Assembly: GCF_031954365.1 (NCBI RefSeq)
Contig: NZ_JAUSVZ010000018.1
Source: Brevibacillus aydinogluensis
Lineage (GTDB): Bacteria > Bacillota > Bacilli > Brevibacillales > Brevibacillaceae
Length of the DNA: 64,000 nt
Direction: 5' to 3' (one strand)
The position numbers were made by a program, and so were the translations under genes. Positions 43,313 through 52,372 of the stretch are shown here, piece by piece (the first letter of the stretch is position 1; each line of letters starts with the position of its first letter). Below the pieces are notes generated by a model. The model did no database searches. It saw nothing but the letters and a program-made list of their open reading frames with translations, and was not told where the DNA came from.

Positions 43313-43984
43313 GTGCTCGGTTCTGCGCAAGAACGAAAAGTGTACGAAGGCATTCTGCTGCAGATCCATGAAATTGTTCGGGAAAAAAACCTGCGCCCCG
43401 GCGACAAGCTGCCGTCCGAACGGGAGCTGTCCGAACAACTGGGAGCGGGCCGTTCTTCCGTCCGGGAGGCGCTTCGAGCCCTGGAACTGCTGGGACTGAT
43501 TGAAACCCGCCGGGGAGAAGGCACCTTTTTGAAGCACTACCGACACAACCGCCTGATTGACATTCTCGGCTACTTTATCCTGCGGGACTACAAGACGAAA
43601 AAAGACCTGATCGAAATGCGCCGAATTCTGGAGCTGGAAGCGGTGCGGTTGGCCTGCCGGCGTGCCACAGACAAGCACTTTGACGAGATGGAGCGGATCT
43701 TGGCGGCGGCGGAGGAGCGCGTGGAGCGCGGCGAGGTTCCCACCGAGGAAGACTACCAGTTTCACCGCGTGATCTGCCGCTCCAGCCGCAACTCCATTCT
43801 GCATCGCATCTGGGCACCGCTCGTCGAGTACAGCGACAGCGTCCGCAGCGAATCGCTGGGACGCGAAGGTCGGGCCCGCACCGCGCTGGCGGAGCACCGT
43901 CGGATCATGGAAGCCATTCGCGAGGGAGACGAAGCACTGGCGGTGGAGAGAATGCGCGAGCACCTGGAAAACAGCAAGCTCTAG
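43313..43984 (+). CDS. FadR-type GntR-family transcriptional regulator
   Basis: 223 residues. N-terminal winged HTH (about 1-75, DKLPSERELSEQLGAGRSSV then REALRALELLGL) and C-terminal FCD helical domain (about 85-215) with metal-ligand candidates in EDYQFHRVI and EHRRIMEAI. FCD regulators sense small organic or acyl acids. Starts GTG with GGAGGGTG 7 nt upstream. Sits between malic enzyme and acetyl-CoA carboxylase genes, so probably links malate/pyruvate supply to fatty acid synthesis. Confidence 0.88.
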   Translation: MLGSAQERKVYEGILLQIHEIVREKNLRPGDKLPSERELSEQLGAGRSSVREALRALELLGLIETRRGEGTFLKHYRHNRLIDILGYFILRDYKTKKDLIEMRRILELEAVRLACRRATDKHFDEMERILAAAEERVERGEVPTEEDYQFHRVICRSSRNSILHRIWAPLVEYSDSVRSESLGREGRARTALAEHRRIMEAIREGDEALAVERMREHLENSKL

Positions 43985-44088
43985 TCGTGCGTCCCGCCTA
44001 GTCCGTTCCCTCTGCTGATTTGCGACGAGCGCTGGCGCTGTGATATGATGAGGCAGACCTGTTTTGGACGCTGAAGGAGGTTGCCAGC

Positions 44089-44271
44089 ATGTGGACGGTC
44101 ATCTACATCGCTCCTAGCGCAAAAATAGCGGAACGGATACAGCAACGATTGACAGATGAAGGATTCCTGGTCAAGGTACGCGAGGCGAAAATTTCCAAGC
44201 AGTACGAAATTCTCGTGCCCGAAAGCGAAGTTCACGAAGTCCAGGAAATACTCGGCACGATCCTTCACTGA
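44089..44271 (+). CDS. Small conserved protein, DUF2007-like
   Basis: 60 residues with a beta-alpha-beta pattern (WTVIYIAPSAKIAERIQQRL, then GFLVKVREAK and EILVPESEVHEVQEIL) like small signal-transducing or DUF2007 proteins. GGAGG 8 nt before ATG. 22 nt upstream of accD, likely co-transcribed. Function unknown. Confidence 0.65.
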   Translation: MWTVIYIAPSAKIAERIQQRLTDEGFLVKVREAKISKQYEILVPESEVHEVQEILGTILH

Positions 44272-44292
44272 CCAGAAAGGTGAGGTGTAACT

Positions 44293-45201
44293 GTGCTTAA
44301 AGACCTGTTCGGGAAGAAGCGAAAGTTCGCGACTGTCCCTGCGGAGACGATTGCGCGCGTTCCCGCCGGCGCGGACGGCGCCACTGTGACGGGACCCAAG
44401 GAAAAGGAAGTTCCCGAGGGACTGATGAATAAATGCCCGCACTGCGGGAGCATCCACTACTCCAAGGACCTGGAGAAAAATTTGCGCGTCTGCAAAGGCT
44501 GCCAGTACCATTTCCCCATGTCCGCTCCCGAGCGCATCCAGTCGCTCCTGGATGACGGGAAGCTGACCGAGGAGTTCGACGCAGACCTGATCACCGCCAA
44601 TCCGCTCGGCTTTCCCGGTTATCTGGAGAAGCTGGAACAAGACATGAAAAACACCAATCTCAACGAGGCGGTCATCACCGGCGAGGGCGTGCTGGGAGGC
44701 AACCGCATCGTCATCGGCGTGATGGACTCCCGCTTTCGGATGGCCAGCATGGGCTCGGTCGTCGGCGAGAAGATCACCCGGGCGATCGAGCGGGCCGTGG
44801 AGCGGCGACTGCCGTTTCTCCTTTTCTCCGCGTCCGGCGGTGCGCGGATGCAGGAGGGCGTGCTCAGCCTGATGCAGATGGCCAAGACGAGCGCGGCGCT
44901 GGCCCGGCTGGACCGGGAGCGGCTGTTGTTCATCTCCGTGCTCACCAACCCGACATACGGCGGGGTGACCGCCAGCTTCGCCTCGCTCGGCGACTACAAC
45001 ATCGCCGAACCGGGCGCAATGATCGGGTTTGCCGGCCGTCGCGTGATTGAGCAGACGGTTCGCCAGGAGTTGCCGAAAGATTTTCAGACGGCGGAATTCC
45101 TGCTGAAGCACGGACAGCTCGACATGGTGGTGCATCGCAAGGACATGCGGACCACGCTGGCAAAAATCGTCGAGCTGCACACGATTCGGGAGGGAGTGTA
45201 G
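44293..45201 (+). CDS. accD: Acetyl-CoA carboxylase carboxyltransferase, beta subunit
   Basis: 302 residues. Zinc ribbon C48-x2-C51 and C67-x2-C70, then the crotonase-like carboxyltransferase domain with SASGGARMQEGV. Pairs with AccA to transfer the carboxyl from biotin to acetyl-CoA. GTG start after AGGTGAGG. Confidence 0.96.
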   Translation: MLKDLFGKKRKFATVPAETIARVPAGADGATVTGPKEKEVPEGLMNKCPHCGSIHYSKDLEKNLRVCKGCQYHFPMSAPERIQSLLDDGKLTEEFDADLITANPLGFPGYLEKLEQDMKNTNLNEAVITGEGVLGGNRIVIGVMDSRFRMASMGSVVGEKITRAIERAVERRLPFLLFSASGGARMQEGVLSLMQMAKTSAALARLDRERLLFISVLTNPTYGGVTASFASLGDYNIAEPGAMIGFAGRRVIEQTVRQELPKDFQTAEFLLKHGQLDMVVHRKDMRTTLAKIVELHTIREGV

Positions 45202-45203
45202 AA

Positions 45204-46160
45204 ATGGCAGGCGAACTTCCCTTTGAGAAGCCGCTGGTGGAACTGCAGGAAAAGATCAAGGAACTGCGCAGGTTTACCGAGGAAAAAGGCATTGATTTTT
45301 CCGATGAAGTTGTTCGTTTGGAGAAAAAGGCCAAGGACCTGGCCGAGCAGATTTACGGCAATCTGACGCCTTGGCAGCGCGTGCAGATCGCCCGCCACCC
45401 CGAGCGGCCCACGACTTTGGACTACATTCATCATATTTTCACAGATTTTCTGGAAGTGCACGGTGACCGCTGTTTTGGCGACGATCTGGCGATTGTCGGC
45501 GGCATTGCCAAACTGGACGGCCGTCCGGTCACAGTGGTCGGCCACCAGAAAGGAAAAGACACCAAGGAAAACATCAGCCGAAACTTTGGCATGGCCCATC
45601 CCGAAGGCTACCGCAAGGCGCTGCGGATCATGCAGCAGGCGGACAAATTCGGCCGCCCGATCATCTGCTTTATCAACACCTCGGGGGCATATCCCGGCAA
45701 AGCGGCTGAGGAGCGCGGCCAGAGTGAAGCGATTGCCCGCAACCTGCGGGAGATGGCCGGCTTCCGCGTACCGATCATCTGCGTCGTGATCGGCGAGGGC
45801 GGCAGCGGCGGCGCCTTGGCGATCGGCGTCGGCAACCGCGTCTACATGCTGGAAAACTCCACCTACTCGGTCATTTCGCCAGAAGGGGCGGCGGCCATTC
45901 TCTGGAAGGACGCCAGCCTGGCGATGCGTGCGGCGGAAACGATGAAGATTACCGCGCCCGACCTGCTGGAGCTGAGTGTGATCGACGGGATCATCGAGGA
46001 GCCGTTTGGTGGGGCACACCGCGATGTGGTCCAGCAGGCCAGCCGGGTCAAGGCGAAGCTGCTGGAAGGACTGGAACAGCTCGACCGGTTGAGTCCGGAA
46101 CAACTGATACAGGATCGCTACGAGAAGTTTAAACAGATTGGTGCCTACGCCTCCTTCTGA
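45204..46160 (+). CDS. accA: Acetyl-CoA carboxylase carboxyltransferase, alpha subunit
   Basis: 318 residues. N-terminal coiled helix, then HPERPTTLDYI, FGMAHPEGYRKALR and GEGGSGGALAIGVG, all typical of AccA. Begins 2 nt after accD stop, with the RBS inside accD. Confidence 0.97.
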   Translation: MAGELPFEKPLVELQEKIKELRRFTEEKGIDFSDEVVRLEKKAKDLAEQIYGNLTPWQRVQIARHPERPTTLDYIHHIFTDFLEVHGDRCFGDDLAIVGGIAKLDGRPVTVVGHQKGKDTKENISRNFGMAHPEGYRKALRIMQQADKFGRPIICFINTSGAYPGKAAEERGQSEAIARNLREMAGFRVPIICVVIGEGGSGGALAIGVGNRVYMLENSTYSVISPEGAAAILWKDASLAMRAAETMKITAPDLLELSVIDGIIEEPFGGAHRDVVQQASRVKAKLLEGLEQLDRLSPEQLIQDRYEKFKQIGAYASF

Positions 46161-46180
46161 TCCAGAGGAGGCGTTTTTTG
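46147..46180 (+). terminator. Terminator of the acc operon
   Basis: ACGCCTCCT (46147-46155) pairs with AGGAGGCGT (46166-46174), followed by TTTTTT; overlaps the accA stop. Confidence 0.85.
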
Positions 46181-46194
46181 CTTTTTTCTGCGCG

Positions 46195-46407
46195 AAAAAT
46201 CTGCTAAAATCGTATTCGGACGCGGAATTTGTCAGATCATTCAAAAAGTATGGCACATATTCCGCAATGAGTGTAACAGATATAAATCCGGAACTGATAC
46301 AGCATGTATCAAAGGCTCTTTGGCACATACTGTTTCTGTTTCAAGACATGCTAATGACGATAAGAAGGGTCGTTGGGCCTTTGTTTAGGACAGGAGAGGT
46401 GGTTTCC
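46195..46407 (+). promoter_or_regulatory. Upstream region of pfkA with extended -10
   Basis: AAAAATCTGCTAAAAT (46195-46210) contains an extended -10 (TG-C-TAAAAT) and is identical to 49337-49352 before nrdJ. TGGCACATA occurs at 46251 and again at 46321, 70 bp apart. The long leader (about 190 nt) has no gene I can support. Confidence 0.4.
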
Positions 46408-47367
46408 ATGCAGAAAATCGCAGTATTGACCAGTGGCGGAGATTCTCCGGGGATGAACGCGGCGATTCGCGCCGCCGTTCGACGTGCCGCCTATCACGGC
46501 GTGCAGATGTACGGAGTGTACCACGGGTACGAAGGGCTGATGCGCGGCCATATCCAGGAGATGACGCTGGGGTCAGTCGGGGACATTATCCATCGGGGAG
46601 GAACCATCCTCTTTTCGGCCCGCAGTGAAGAGTTTAAAACAGAGGCAGGACAGGAGAAGGCGGTACGCCAACTGCACGAGCACGGCATCGAAGGTTTGAT
46701 CGTGATCGGTGGCGACGGTTCCTTCCGCGGGGCGCAGAAGCTGACGGAGAAAGGCATTCCCACCATCGGCGTGCCCGGCACCATCGACAACGACATTCCG
46801 TGTACCGATTTCACCATCGGATTTGACACCGCGCTCAATACGATTGTGGAAGCGATCGACAAAATCCGCGACACCGCCACTTCGCACGAGCGCACCTACA
46901 TCATCGAAGTAATGGGGCGCGACGCCGGAGATTTGGCGCTGTGGGCCGGTCTGGCGGCAGGTGCGGAATCAATTATCATTCCGGAAGCAGACCATGACAT
47001 GAACGACATCATCGAACGGCTGCACGCTGGAAACCGCCGCGGCAAGAAGCACTCGATCATCATCGTGGCGGAAGGCGTCGGCAGCGCTGCCACCTACGCA
47101 GAGGAAATCAAGCAGCGGACCGGCTGGGAAACCAGGGTGACCGTGCTCGGCCACATCCAGCGGGGCGGTTCGCCGACTGCGTTTGACCGCATGCTGGCCA
47201 GCCGCATGGGGGCGGCGGCCGTTGACCTGCTGTTGGAAGGAAAGCGGGACCGAATGGTCGGCATCCGCAACAACCAGATCGTCGACGTCGATTTCAAGGA
47301 TGCGTTGGCGCAAAAGCACCAGCTCGACTTGTCCATCTATCAGTTGGCGCGCACGCTGTCCATTTAG
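46408..47367 (+). CDS. pfkA: ATP-dependent 6-phosphofructokinase
   Basis: 319 residues, the normal bacterial PfkA length. Motifs: TSGGDSPGMNAAIRA (ATP loop), IGGDGSFRGA, GTIDNDIPCTDFTIGFDTA (catalytic Asp), and HIQRGGSP. ATG 46408 follows GGAGAGG; the open frame from 46138 begins in accA and is not real. Confidence 0.97.
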   Translation: MQKIAVLTSGGDSPGMNAAIRAAVRRAAYHGVQMYGVYHGYEGLMRGHIQEMTLGSVGDIIHRGGTILFSARSEEFKTEAGQEKAVRQLHEHGIEGLIVIGGDGSFRGAQKLTEKGIPTIGVPGTIDNDIPCTDFTIGFDTALNTIVEAIDKIRDTATSHERTYIIEVMGRDAGDLALWAGLAAGAESIIIPEADHDMNDIIERLHAGNRRGKKHSIIIVAEGVGSAATYAEEIKQRTGWETRVTVLGHIQRGGSPTAFDRMLASRMGAAAVDLLLEGKRDRMVGIRNNQIVDVDFKDALAQKHQLDLSIYQLARTLSI

Positions 47368-47409
47368 TACGGCGTATATTGACAGCTTGTTTCATAGGAG
47401 GGACGCACA

Positions 47410-49164
47410 GTGCTGCGTAAGGCGAAAATCGTATGTACCATCGGACCGGCGAGCGAGTCGGTCGAGACTCTGAAAAAACTGATCCACGCCGGCATGAACG
47501 TGGCCCGGCTCAACTTTTCCCACGGTTCCCACGAGGAGCATGCCGCCCGGATCGCCAACATCCGGCAGGCGGCCCGGGAGACGGGCAAGCAGGTGGCCAT
47601 CCTGCTGGATACCAAGGGACCGGAAATCCGCACCGGCACGCTGGCCGTGGATGCAGTGGAACTGCAGGAGGGCCAGACGATCGTGCTGACCACAGAGGAC
47701 GTGCCCGGCACGGCGGAACGCATCTCGATCACCTATGCCGATCTGCCGCGCGACGTGAAGAAGGGCGACACGATCCTGATCGACGACGGGCTGATCGGTC
47801 TGACCGTGGAAGCGGTAGAGGGGCATGAGATCATCTGCCGCATCAAGAACGGCGGCACGCTGAAAAGCAAAAAGGGCGTCAACGTGCCGGGCGTCAAGAT
47901 CAACCTGCCGGGGATTACGGAAAAGGATGCACAGGATATCGAATTCGGCATCCGGCAGGGCGTCGATTTTATCGCTGCCTCGTTTGTGCGCAAGGCCGCC
48001 GACATCCTGGAGATTCGCGAAATTCTGGAACGCCACGGCGTTCACATTGACATCATCGCCAAGATTGAGAACGAGGAAGGCGTGGACAACGTAGACGAAA
48101 TTCTCGCCGTTTCCGACGGACTGATGGTGGCCCGCGGCGACCTGGGCGTGGAAATTCCGGCGGAGGAAGTGCCGCTGGTGCAGAAAAAACTGATCAAGAA
48201 GTGCAACGAATTAGGCAAACCGGTCATCACCGCGACGCAGATGCTCGACTCGATGCAGCGCAATCCTCGCCCCACCCGGGCGGAGGCAAGCGACGTGGCC
48301 AACGCCATCTTTGACGGCACGGACGCGATCATGCTCTCCGGCGAAACGGCAGCCGGCAAATATCCGGTAGAGTCGGTGGAGACGATGAACCGGATTGCGC
48401 TCAGAGCGGAGCAGGAACTGAATTACCGGGAGATTTTGTACAACCAGGCTGTGCAAAAGCAGGTGACCATTACAGACGCGATCAGCCAGGCCGTGGCCAA
48501 CGCCGCGCTCGACCTGGATGCGGCGGCCATCATCACGGCGACGGAGAGCGGTCATACCGCGCGCATGGTCTCCAAGTACCGTCCCAAAGCGCCGATCGTC
48601 GCAGTTACGCCGCACGCTGAAGTGGTGCGCCGTCTCGCGCTCGTCAACGGGGTCTACCCGGTGCTTGGACCAATGGCCAATACGACTGACGAAATGCTGG
48701 AGCTGTCCGTGCAGCAGTCGCTGGAGGCGGGGTATGTCCGCCACGGTGATCTCGTGGTCATCACGGCGGGCGTGCCGGTGCGTGAAGTAGGCACCACCAA
48801 CCTGATGAAAATTCACGTCATCGGCGACATTGTGGCGAAGGGACAAGGCATCGGGCGCAAGGTGGTGACCGGCCGGGTCGTGGTTGCACGCTCGGCGAAG
48901 GAAGCGCTGGAGAAGATGCGGGAAGGCAGCATCCTCGTGACGATTGGAACGGAATCGGACATGATCGGCGCATTTGAAAAGGCGGGCGCGGTCATTACCG
49001 AAGAGGGCGGACTCACCTCTCACGCCGCCATTGTCGGGCTTAACCTCAACGTCCCGGTCATCGTCGGCGTCACGCGTGCTACGGAACTGCTGAAAGACGG
49101 TCAAATCGTCACAGTCGACTCCGAACGCGGCCACATTTACACTGGACATGCCCGGGTGCTGTAA
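47410..49164 (+). CDS. pyk: Pyruvate kinase with C-terminal PEP-utilizer domain
   Basis: 584 residues. TIM-barrel core with ARLNFSHGSHEEH, LDTKGPEIR and the TATQMLDSM loop, then the C-terminal extra domain found in Bacillus Pyk (about 475-584) with GGLTSHAAIVGLNLNVPVI. GTG start after AGGAGGG. 42 nt after pfkA, so the two form an operon as in Bacillus. Confidence 0.97.
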   Translation: MLRKAKIVCTIGPASESVETLKKLIHAGMNVARLNFSHGSHEEHAARIANIRQAARETGKQVAILLDTKGPEIRTGTLAVDAVELQEGQTIVLTTEDVPGTAERISITYADLPRDVKKGDTILIDDGLIGLTVEAVEGHEIICRIKNGGTLKSKKGVNVPGVKINLPGITEKDAQDIEFGIRQGVDFIAASFVRKAADILEIREILERHGVHIDIIAKIENEEGVDNVDEILAVSDGLMVARGDLGVEIPAEEVPLVQKKLIKKCNELGKPVITATQMLDSMQRNPRPTRAEASDVANAIFDGTDAIMLSGETAAGKYPVESVETMNRIALRAEQELNYREILYNQAVQKQVTITDAISQAVANAALDLDAAAIITATESGHTARMVSKYRPKAPIVAVTPHAEVVRRLALVNGVYPVLGPMANTTDEMLELSVQQSLEAGYVRHGDLVVITAGVPVREVGTTNLMKIHVIGDIVAKGQGIGRKVVTGRVVVARSAKEALEKMREGSILVTIGTESDMIGAFEKAGAVITEEGGLTSHAAIVGLNLNVPVIVGVTRATELLKDGQIVTVDSERGHIYTGHARVL

Positions 49165-49192
49165 AGAATTGCTATAAATACCCTGAATCTGG

Positions 49193-49223
49193 GAGGGGGA
49201 TGGAACGCGTCCCCCTCGTTTTG
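49193..49223 (+). terminator. Terminator 1 after pyk
   Basis: GAGGGGGA (49193-49200) pairs with TCCCCCTC (49210-49217), followed by GTTTTG. Confidence 0.75.
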
Positions 49224-49256
49224 TCATGCCGCTTTTTCGATATGCCTTATCGTTCT

Positions 49257-49297
49257 GCCCTGTCCATACTGCACGGTGGACAGGGCGGTTTTCTTTT
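49257..49297 (+). terminator. Terminator 2 after pyk
   Basis: Perfect 10-bp stem GCCCTGTCCA (49257-49266) with TGGACAGGGC (49277-49286), then GGTTTTCTTTT. Confidence 0.8.
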
Positions 49298-49336
49298 CGG
49301 GCACGCTAAGTGCAGGAGGGGGGCTGAAAAACGACA

Positions 49337-49352
49337 AAAAATCTGCTAAAAT
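49337..49352 (+). promoter_or_regulatory. Extended -10 element upstream of nrdJ
   Basis: AAAAATCTGCTAAAAT, including TGCTAAAAT, is an exact copy of the sequence before pfkA at 46195-46210. It could be a distal promoter for nrdJ; no clear -35 is seen. Confidence 0.35.
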
Positions 49353-49418
49353 GAGGACTTCGTGAGCGTGTTTTCTCCCGGCAGGCGAACAGCCTTGTCA
49401 AGTCCCTTTTTCACAAAA

Positions 49419-49466
49419 ACACTACATATTGTGTTGTCGAAAAATATTGCACACAACATATAGAAA
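49419..49466 (+). promoter_or_regulatory. Two NrdR boxes before the ribonucleotide reductase
   Basis: ACACTACATATTGTGT (49419-49434) is an excellent match to the NrdR-box consensus (ACAC-W-A-T-A-T-A-T-W-GTGT type), and ACACAACATATAGAAA (49451-49466) is a half-good second copy. Their starts are 32 bp apart with a 16-nt gap, the usual NrdR spacing. TTGTCG (49434-49439) and TATAGA (49459-49464) could be the promoter, so NrdR would block it. Confidence 0.7.
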
Positions 49467-49531
49467 AAACTATTGAGTTTTTGCGGGAAAAGGGGTTAAC
49501 TAGAGATGATAGTATTGAAGGAGGAACCGAC

Positions 49532-51787
49532 ATGTTGGCTACAGAGACGAGAACCCGTTTTTTGCGGGATGAATTTCTGGACCGTTACCCCGATTTCCCG
49601 CCGCACATGAATGCACTGGGACAATTCGTTTATTATCGGACGTATTCCCGTTTTCTTCCGGAAAAAGGCAGACGGGAGACTTGGAAAGAAACCTGTCGCC
49701 GTTCGGTGGATTACAATATCAAGCTGGCCTATCAGCATCTGCAAAAGATTGGGCTGACCCCTGATCTGCAGGAACTGGAGAAGGAAGCGGAAGGACTGTT
49801 TGACAACATGTTCAATCTCAGACAGTTCCTGTCCGGCCGCACCCTCTGGGTGGGCGGAGCGGAAAACGGCGTAGCTGATTTGTATCCGCTGGCCAATTTC
49901 AACTGTTCATTCCTGAACATCAAATCCTGGGAGGATCTGTGCGACCTGTTCTACCTGCTGTTGGTGGGAACAGGCGTCGGCTTCAAGTGCACGAAGGAGA
50001 TGGCGGCAGGACTCTCGCCGATCCGCACCAATGTTACCCTGCTTTCCTCGGAGTACAAGCCCCTGCCCAAACACCAGCGGCTGGAGCGCTCCGAACTGAA
50101 AGTGCTGGAAAACGGCTTTGCCAAAATCTACGTCGGTGACAGCAAGGAAGGCTGGGTCGAGTCGCTGCGCCTCTACCTGGACATCCTGACGAAAAAGGAA
50201 TATGAGCACATCCATACTGTGAAAATCTCCTACAACAGCGTCCGCCCCAAAGGGGAGCGGCTGAAGCGCTTCGGCGGTACGGCCAGCGGCCACGAACCGC
50301 TTCGCGAAATGTTTGAGGGCATCGACAAGGTGCTGAAAAACAAAATCGATCCGTATCTGGAGCCAATTGAAAGCGACGAGAAGGGCTACGGAAAGGTGCG
50401 TCCGATCCACATTCTCGACATCGGCAACTTGATCGGAGCCAACGTCGTGGTGGGGGGCGTACGCCGTACGGCGGAGATCTTCCTGTTTGACCATGACGAC
50501 TATGAGTGCCTGTTTGCCAAATACGGCATCAACGGATTTTGGACAGAAGAGCAGCTCGCTCATCACCGCATGGTGGGCGAACTGTTGGGCGATCGGAAGC
50601 CGTCCTGGTTTGACACGATTCAAAAGGTGGGAGACGGCCGCTTTGGACTGGATCATCGCCGCATGTCCAACAACTCCATTGCCTTCACGAAACAGCCGAG
50701 CCGGGAATTTTTGCACCTCGTCTTTACGATGATGCAGATGGAAGGCGAGCCGGGCTTCATCAACCTGGAAGAGGCCAACCGGCGCCGTCCTAACGCGGAG
50801 GGGCTCAACCCGTGTGCGGAAATTCTGCTCGACTCCTACGGCGTGTGCAACCTGACCACCGTCAATCTGGTGCAGTTCGTCAAGGAAAGCCCGGATGGCT
50901 CCAAATACCTGGATCTGGACGGCCTGTTGGACGCGCAGCGCAGATCGGCCCGCGCCGGACTGCGCATGACGCTGGTGACGCTGGAACTGCCTCACTGGGA
51001 CAGGGTGCAGCAGCGTGACCGTCTGCTCGGCACGTCGCTGACCGGAGTAAAGGACGCCATCGCTTCGCTCGGATACACCGAGGAGCAGGAGGTGGAACTG
51101 CTTCGTCTGCTCGGTAAAGCTGCGCGTGAGGAAGCAAATCGCTACGCATACGAGCTGCGCGTCAACGCGCCGCTGTTGGTGACCACGGTGAAGCCGGAGG
51201 GCACGCTCTCCCAGGTGGCCGGCGGTGTATCCAGCGGTCTGCACTGGTCCCACTCGCCGTACTACATCCGCCGCATTCGGATCAACGCCGAAGATCCGCT
51301 GGCAAAAGCGGTTCAGGCGTTGGGCTGGAGAGTCCATCCGGAAGTGGGCACGCCGGGCGACACCCACGAGGAGCGCATGGCCAACGCCCGTACGCTGGTG
51401 ATCGACTTTCCGGTGGCTTCCGGAGCCAAGGAGACCAAGGAACAGGTCAGCGCCAGACGGCAGTTTGAGACCTATTTCCGCTTCCAGAAAGAGTATACGG
51501 AGCACAACTCCTCCAACACGATTACGGTTCGGCCGGAAGAGTGGGGCGAGGTGGAAGAGATCGTCTACTCCAACTGGGACAACTTCGTCGGTGTGTCGTT
51601 CCTGCAGCTCGACGGGGGCACGTACCAGCTTGCTCCGTACGAAGCCTGCACCAAAGAGGAGTACGAAGCGCTGAAAGCGTCGATGAAGCCGTTTGACCCG
51701 GCCATCCTGCAGCAGTTTGAGAACGGCGGCGATTCCGACCTGGTGACGGCGGAATCGTGCGAAGGCGGCGCGTGCCCGATCCGCTAA
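49532..51787 (+). CDS. nrdJ: Adenosylcobalamin-dependent ribonucleoside-triphosphate reductase (class II)
   Basis: 751 residues, monomeric RTPR type. GRTLWVGGAENG, FNCSFLNI and LNPCAEILLDSYGVCNL surround the active-site cysteines; the C-terminal redox pair C743-E-G-G-A-C748 is at the end. Makes dNTPs using B12, no oxygen or tyrosyl radical needed. ATG 49532 follows GAAGGAGG; the earlier frame start at 49481 lacks one. Under NrdR boxes. Confidence 0.93.
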   Translation: MLATETRTRFLRDEFLDRYPDFPPHMNALGQFVYYRTYSRFLPEKGRRETWKETCRRSVDYNIKLAYQHLQKIGLTPDLQELEKEAEGLFDNMFNLRQFLSGRTLWVGGAENGVADLYPLANFNCSFLNIKSWEDLCDLFYLLLVGTGVGFKCTKEMAAGLSPIRTNVTLLSSEYKPLPKHQRLERSELKVLENGFAKIYVGDSKEGWVESLRLYLDILTKKEYEHIHTVKISYNSVRPKGERLKRFGGTASGHEPLREMFEGIDKVLKNKIDPYLEPIESDEKGYGKVRPIHILDIGNLIGANVVVGGVRRTAEIFLFDHDDYECLFAKYGINGFWTEEQLAHHRMVGELLGDRKPSWFDTIQKVGDGRFGLDHRRMSNNSIAFTKQPSREFLHLVFTMMQMEGEPGFINLEEANRRRPNAEGLNPCAEILLDSYGVCNLTTVNLVQFVKESPDGSKYLDLDGLLDAQRRSARAGLRMTLVTLELPHWDRVQQRDRLLGTSLTGVKDAIASLGYTEEQEVELLRLLGKAAREEANRYAYELRVNAPLLVTTVKPEGTLSQVAGGVSSGLHWSHSPYYIRRIRINAEDPLAKAVQALGWRVHPEVGTPGDTHEERMANARTLVIDFPVASGAKETKEQVSARRQFETYFRFQKEYTEHNSSNTITVRPEEWGEVEEIVYSNWDNFVGVSFLQLDGGTYQLAPYEACTKEEYEALKASMKPFDPAILQQFENGGDSDLVTAESCEGGACPIR

Positions 51788-51818
51788 CGCCCCCGTATTA
51801 CAGCAACCAAAACCGGAG

Positions 51819-51855
51819 AAGAAACGAACTGCTTCGTTCTTCGCCGGTTTTTTTG
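51819..51855 (+). terminator. Terminator of nrdJ
   Basis: AACCGG-GAAGAA-CGAA arm (from about 51821) pairs with TTCG-TTCTTC-CCGGTT (to about 51849), followed by seven T. Confidence 0.85.
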
Positions 51856-51939
51856 TCCGTCCGCAAGGGAAAGGAGGCGGCGGAAAGCAGGTTTTATCGC
51901 AGGACTGTGGTACAATAACAGGAGAAAGGGGCGGTTGCA

Positions 51940-52371
51940 TTGAGTGCGGTTGTACATACTCACCGACTGCAGGTGAGGTACGGCGAAACGGATCAGATGG
52001 GCGTGGTCTATCACGCCAACTATCTGACCTGGTTTGAAGTGGGGCGGACGGAGTTTCTTCGCCACTCGGGGCTAACCTATCGCGAGTTGGAGGAAAAAGG
52101 GGTGCTGCTGCCGGTCGCGGAGGCGACGCTTCGGTACAAGCTGCCGGCGCGGTACGATGACTGGGTGGAAATACGCACGCGGATCGAAGAGCTGACGCCG
52201 GTGCGGCTGACATTTGCCTACGAGGTGTACCGCATCCCGGACGAGACGCTGCTGGTGTCCGGCAAAACGATGCACGCCTTCACGACGCCGACGATGAAAC
52301 CGATTCGTCTCTCCCGTGCGGAACCGGACGTCTATGCCTGGCTCCTGGCTCAGTACGAAGGAGGAGCGTAG
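51940..52371 (+). CDS. Acyl-CoA thioesterase, 4HBT/YbgC type
   Basis: 143 residues, single hotdog domain with the YbgC/FadM signature RYGETDQMGVVYHANYLTWF (Asp at the active site). Hydrolyses acyl-CoAs; like Bacillus YneP. TTG start 51940 with AGGAGAAAGGGG upstream. An extended -10 TGGTACAAT (51908-51916) is the likely promoter. FxsA gene follows 1 nt after the stop. Confidence 0.88.
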   Translation: MSAVVHTHRLQVRYGETDQMGVVYHANYLTWFEVGRTEFLRHSGLTYRELEEKGVLLPVAEATLRYKLPARYDDWVEIRTRIEELTPVRLTFAYEVYRIPDETLLVSGKTMHAFTTPTMKPIRLSRAEPDVYAWLLAQYEGGA

Positions 52372-52372
52372 C

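Noticed and set aside
46138..46407. N-terminal extension of pfkA from 46138
   Set aside because: It begins inside accA and runs through a terminator; ATG 46408 has the ribosome site and gives the standard 319 residues.
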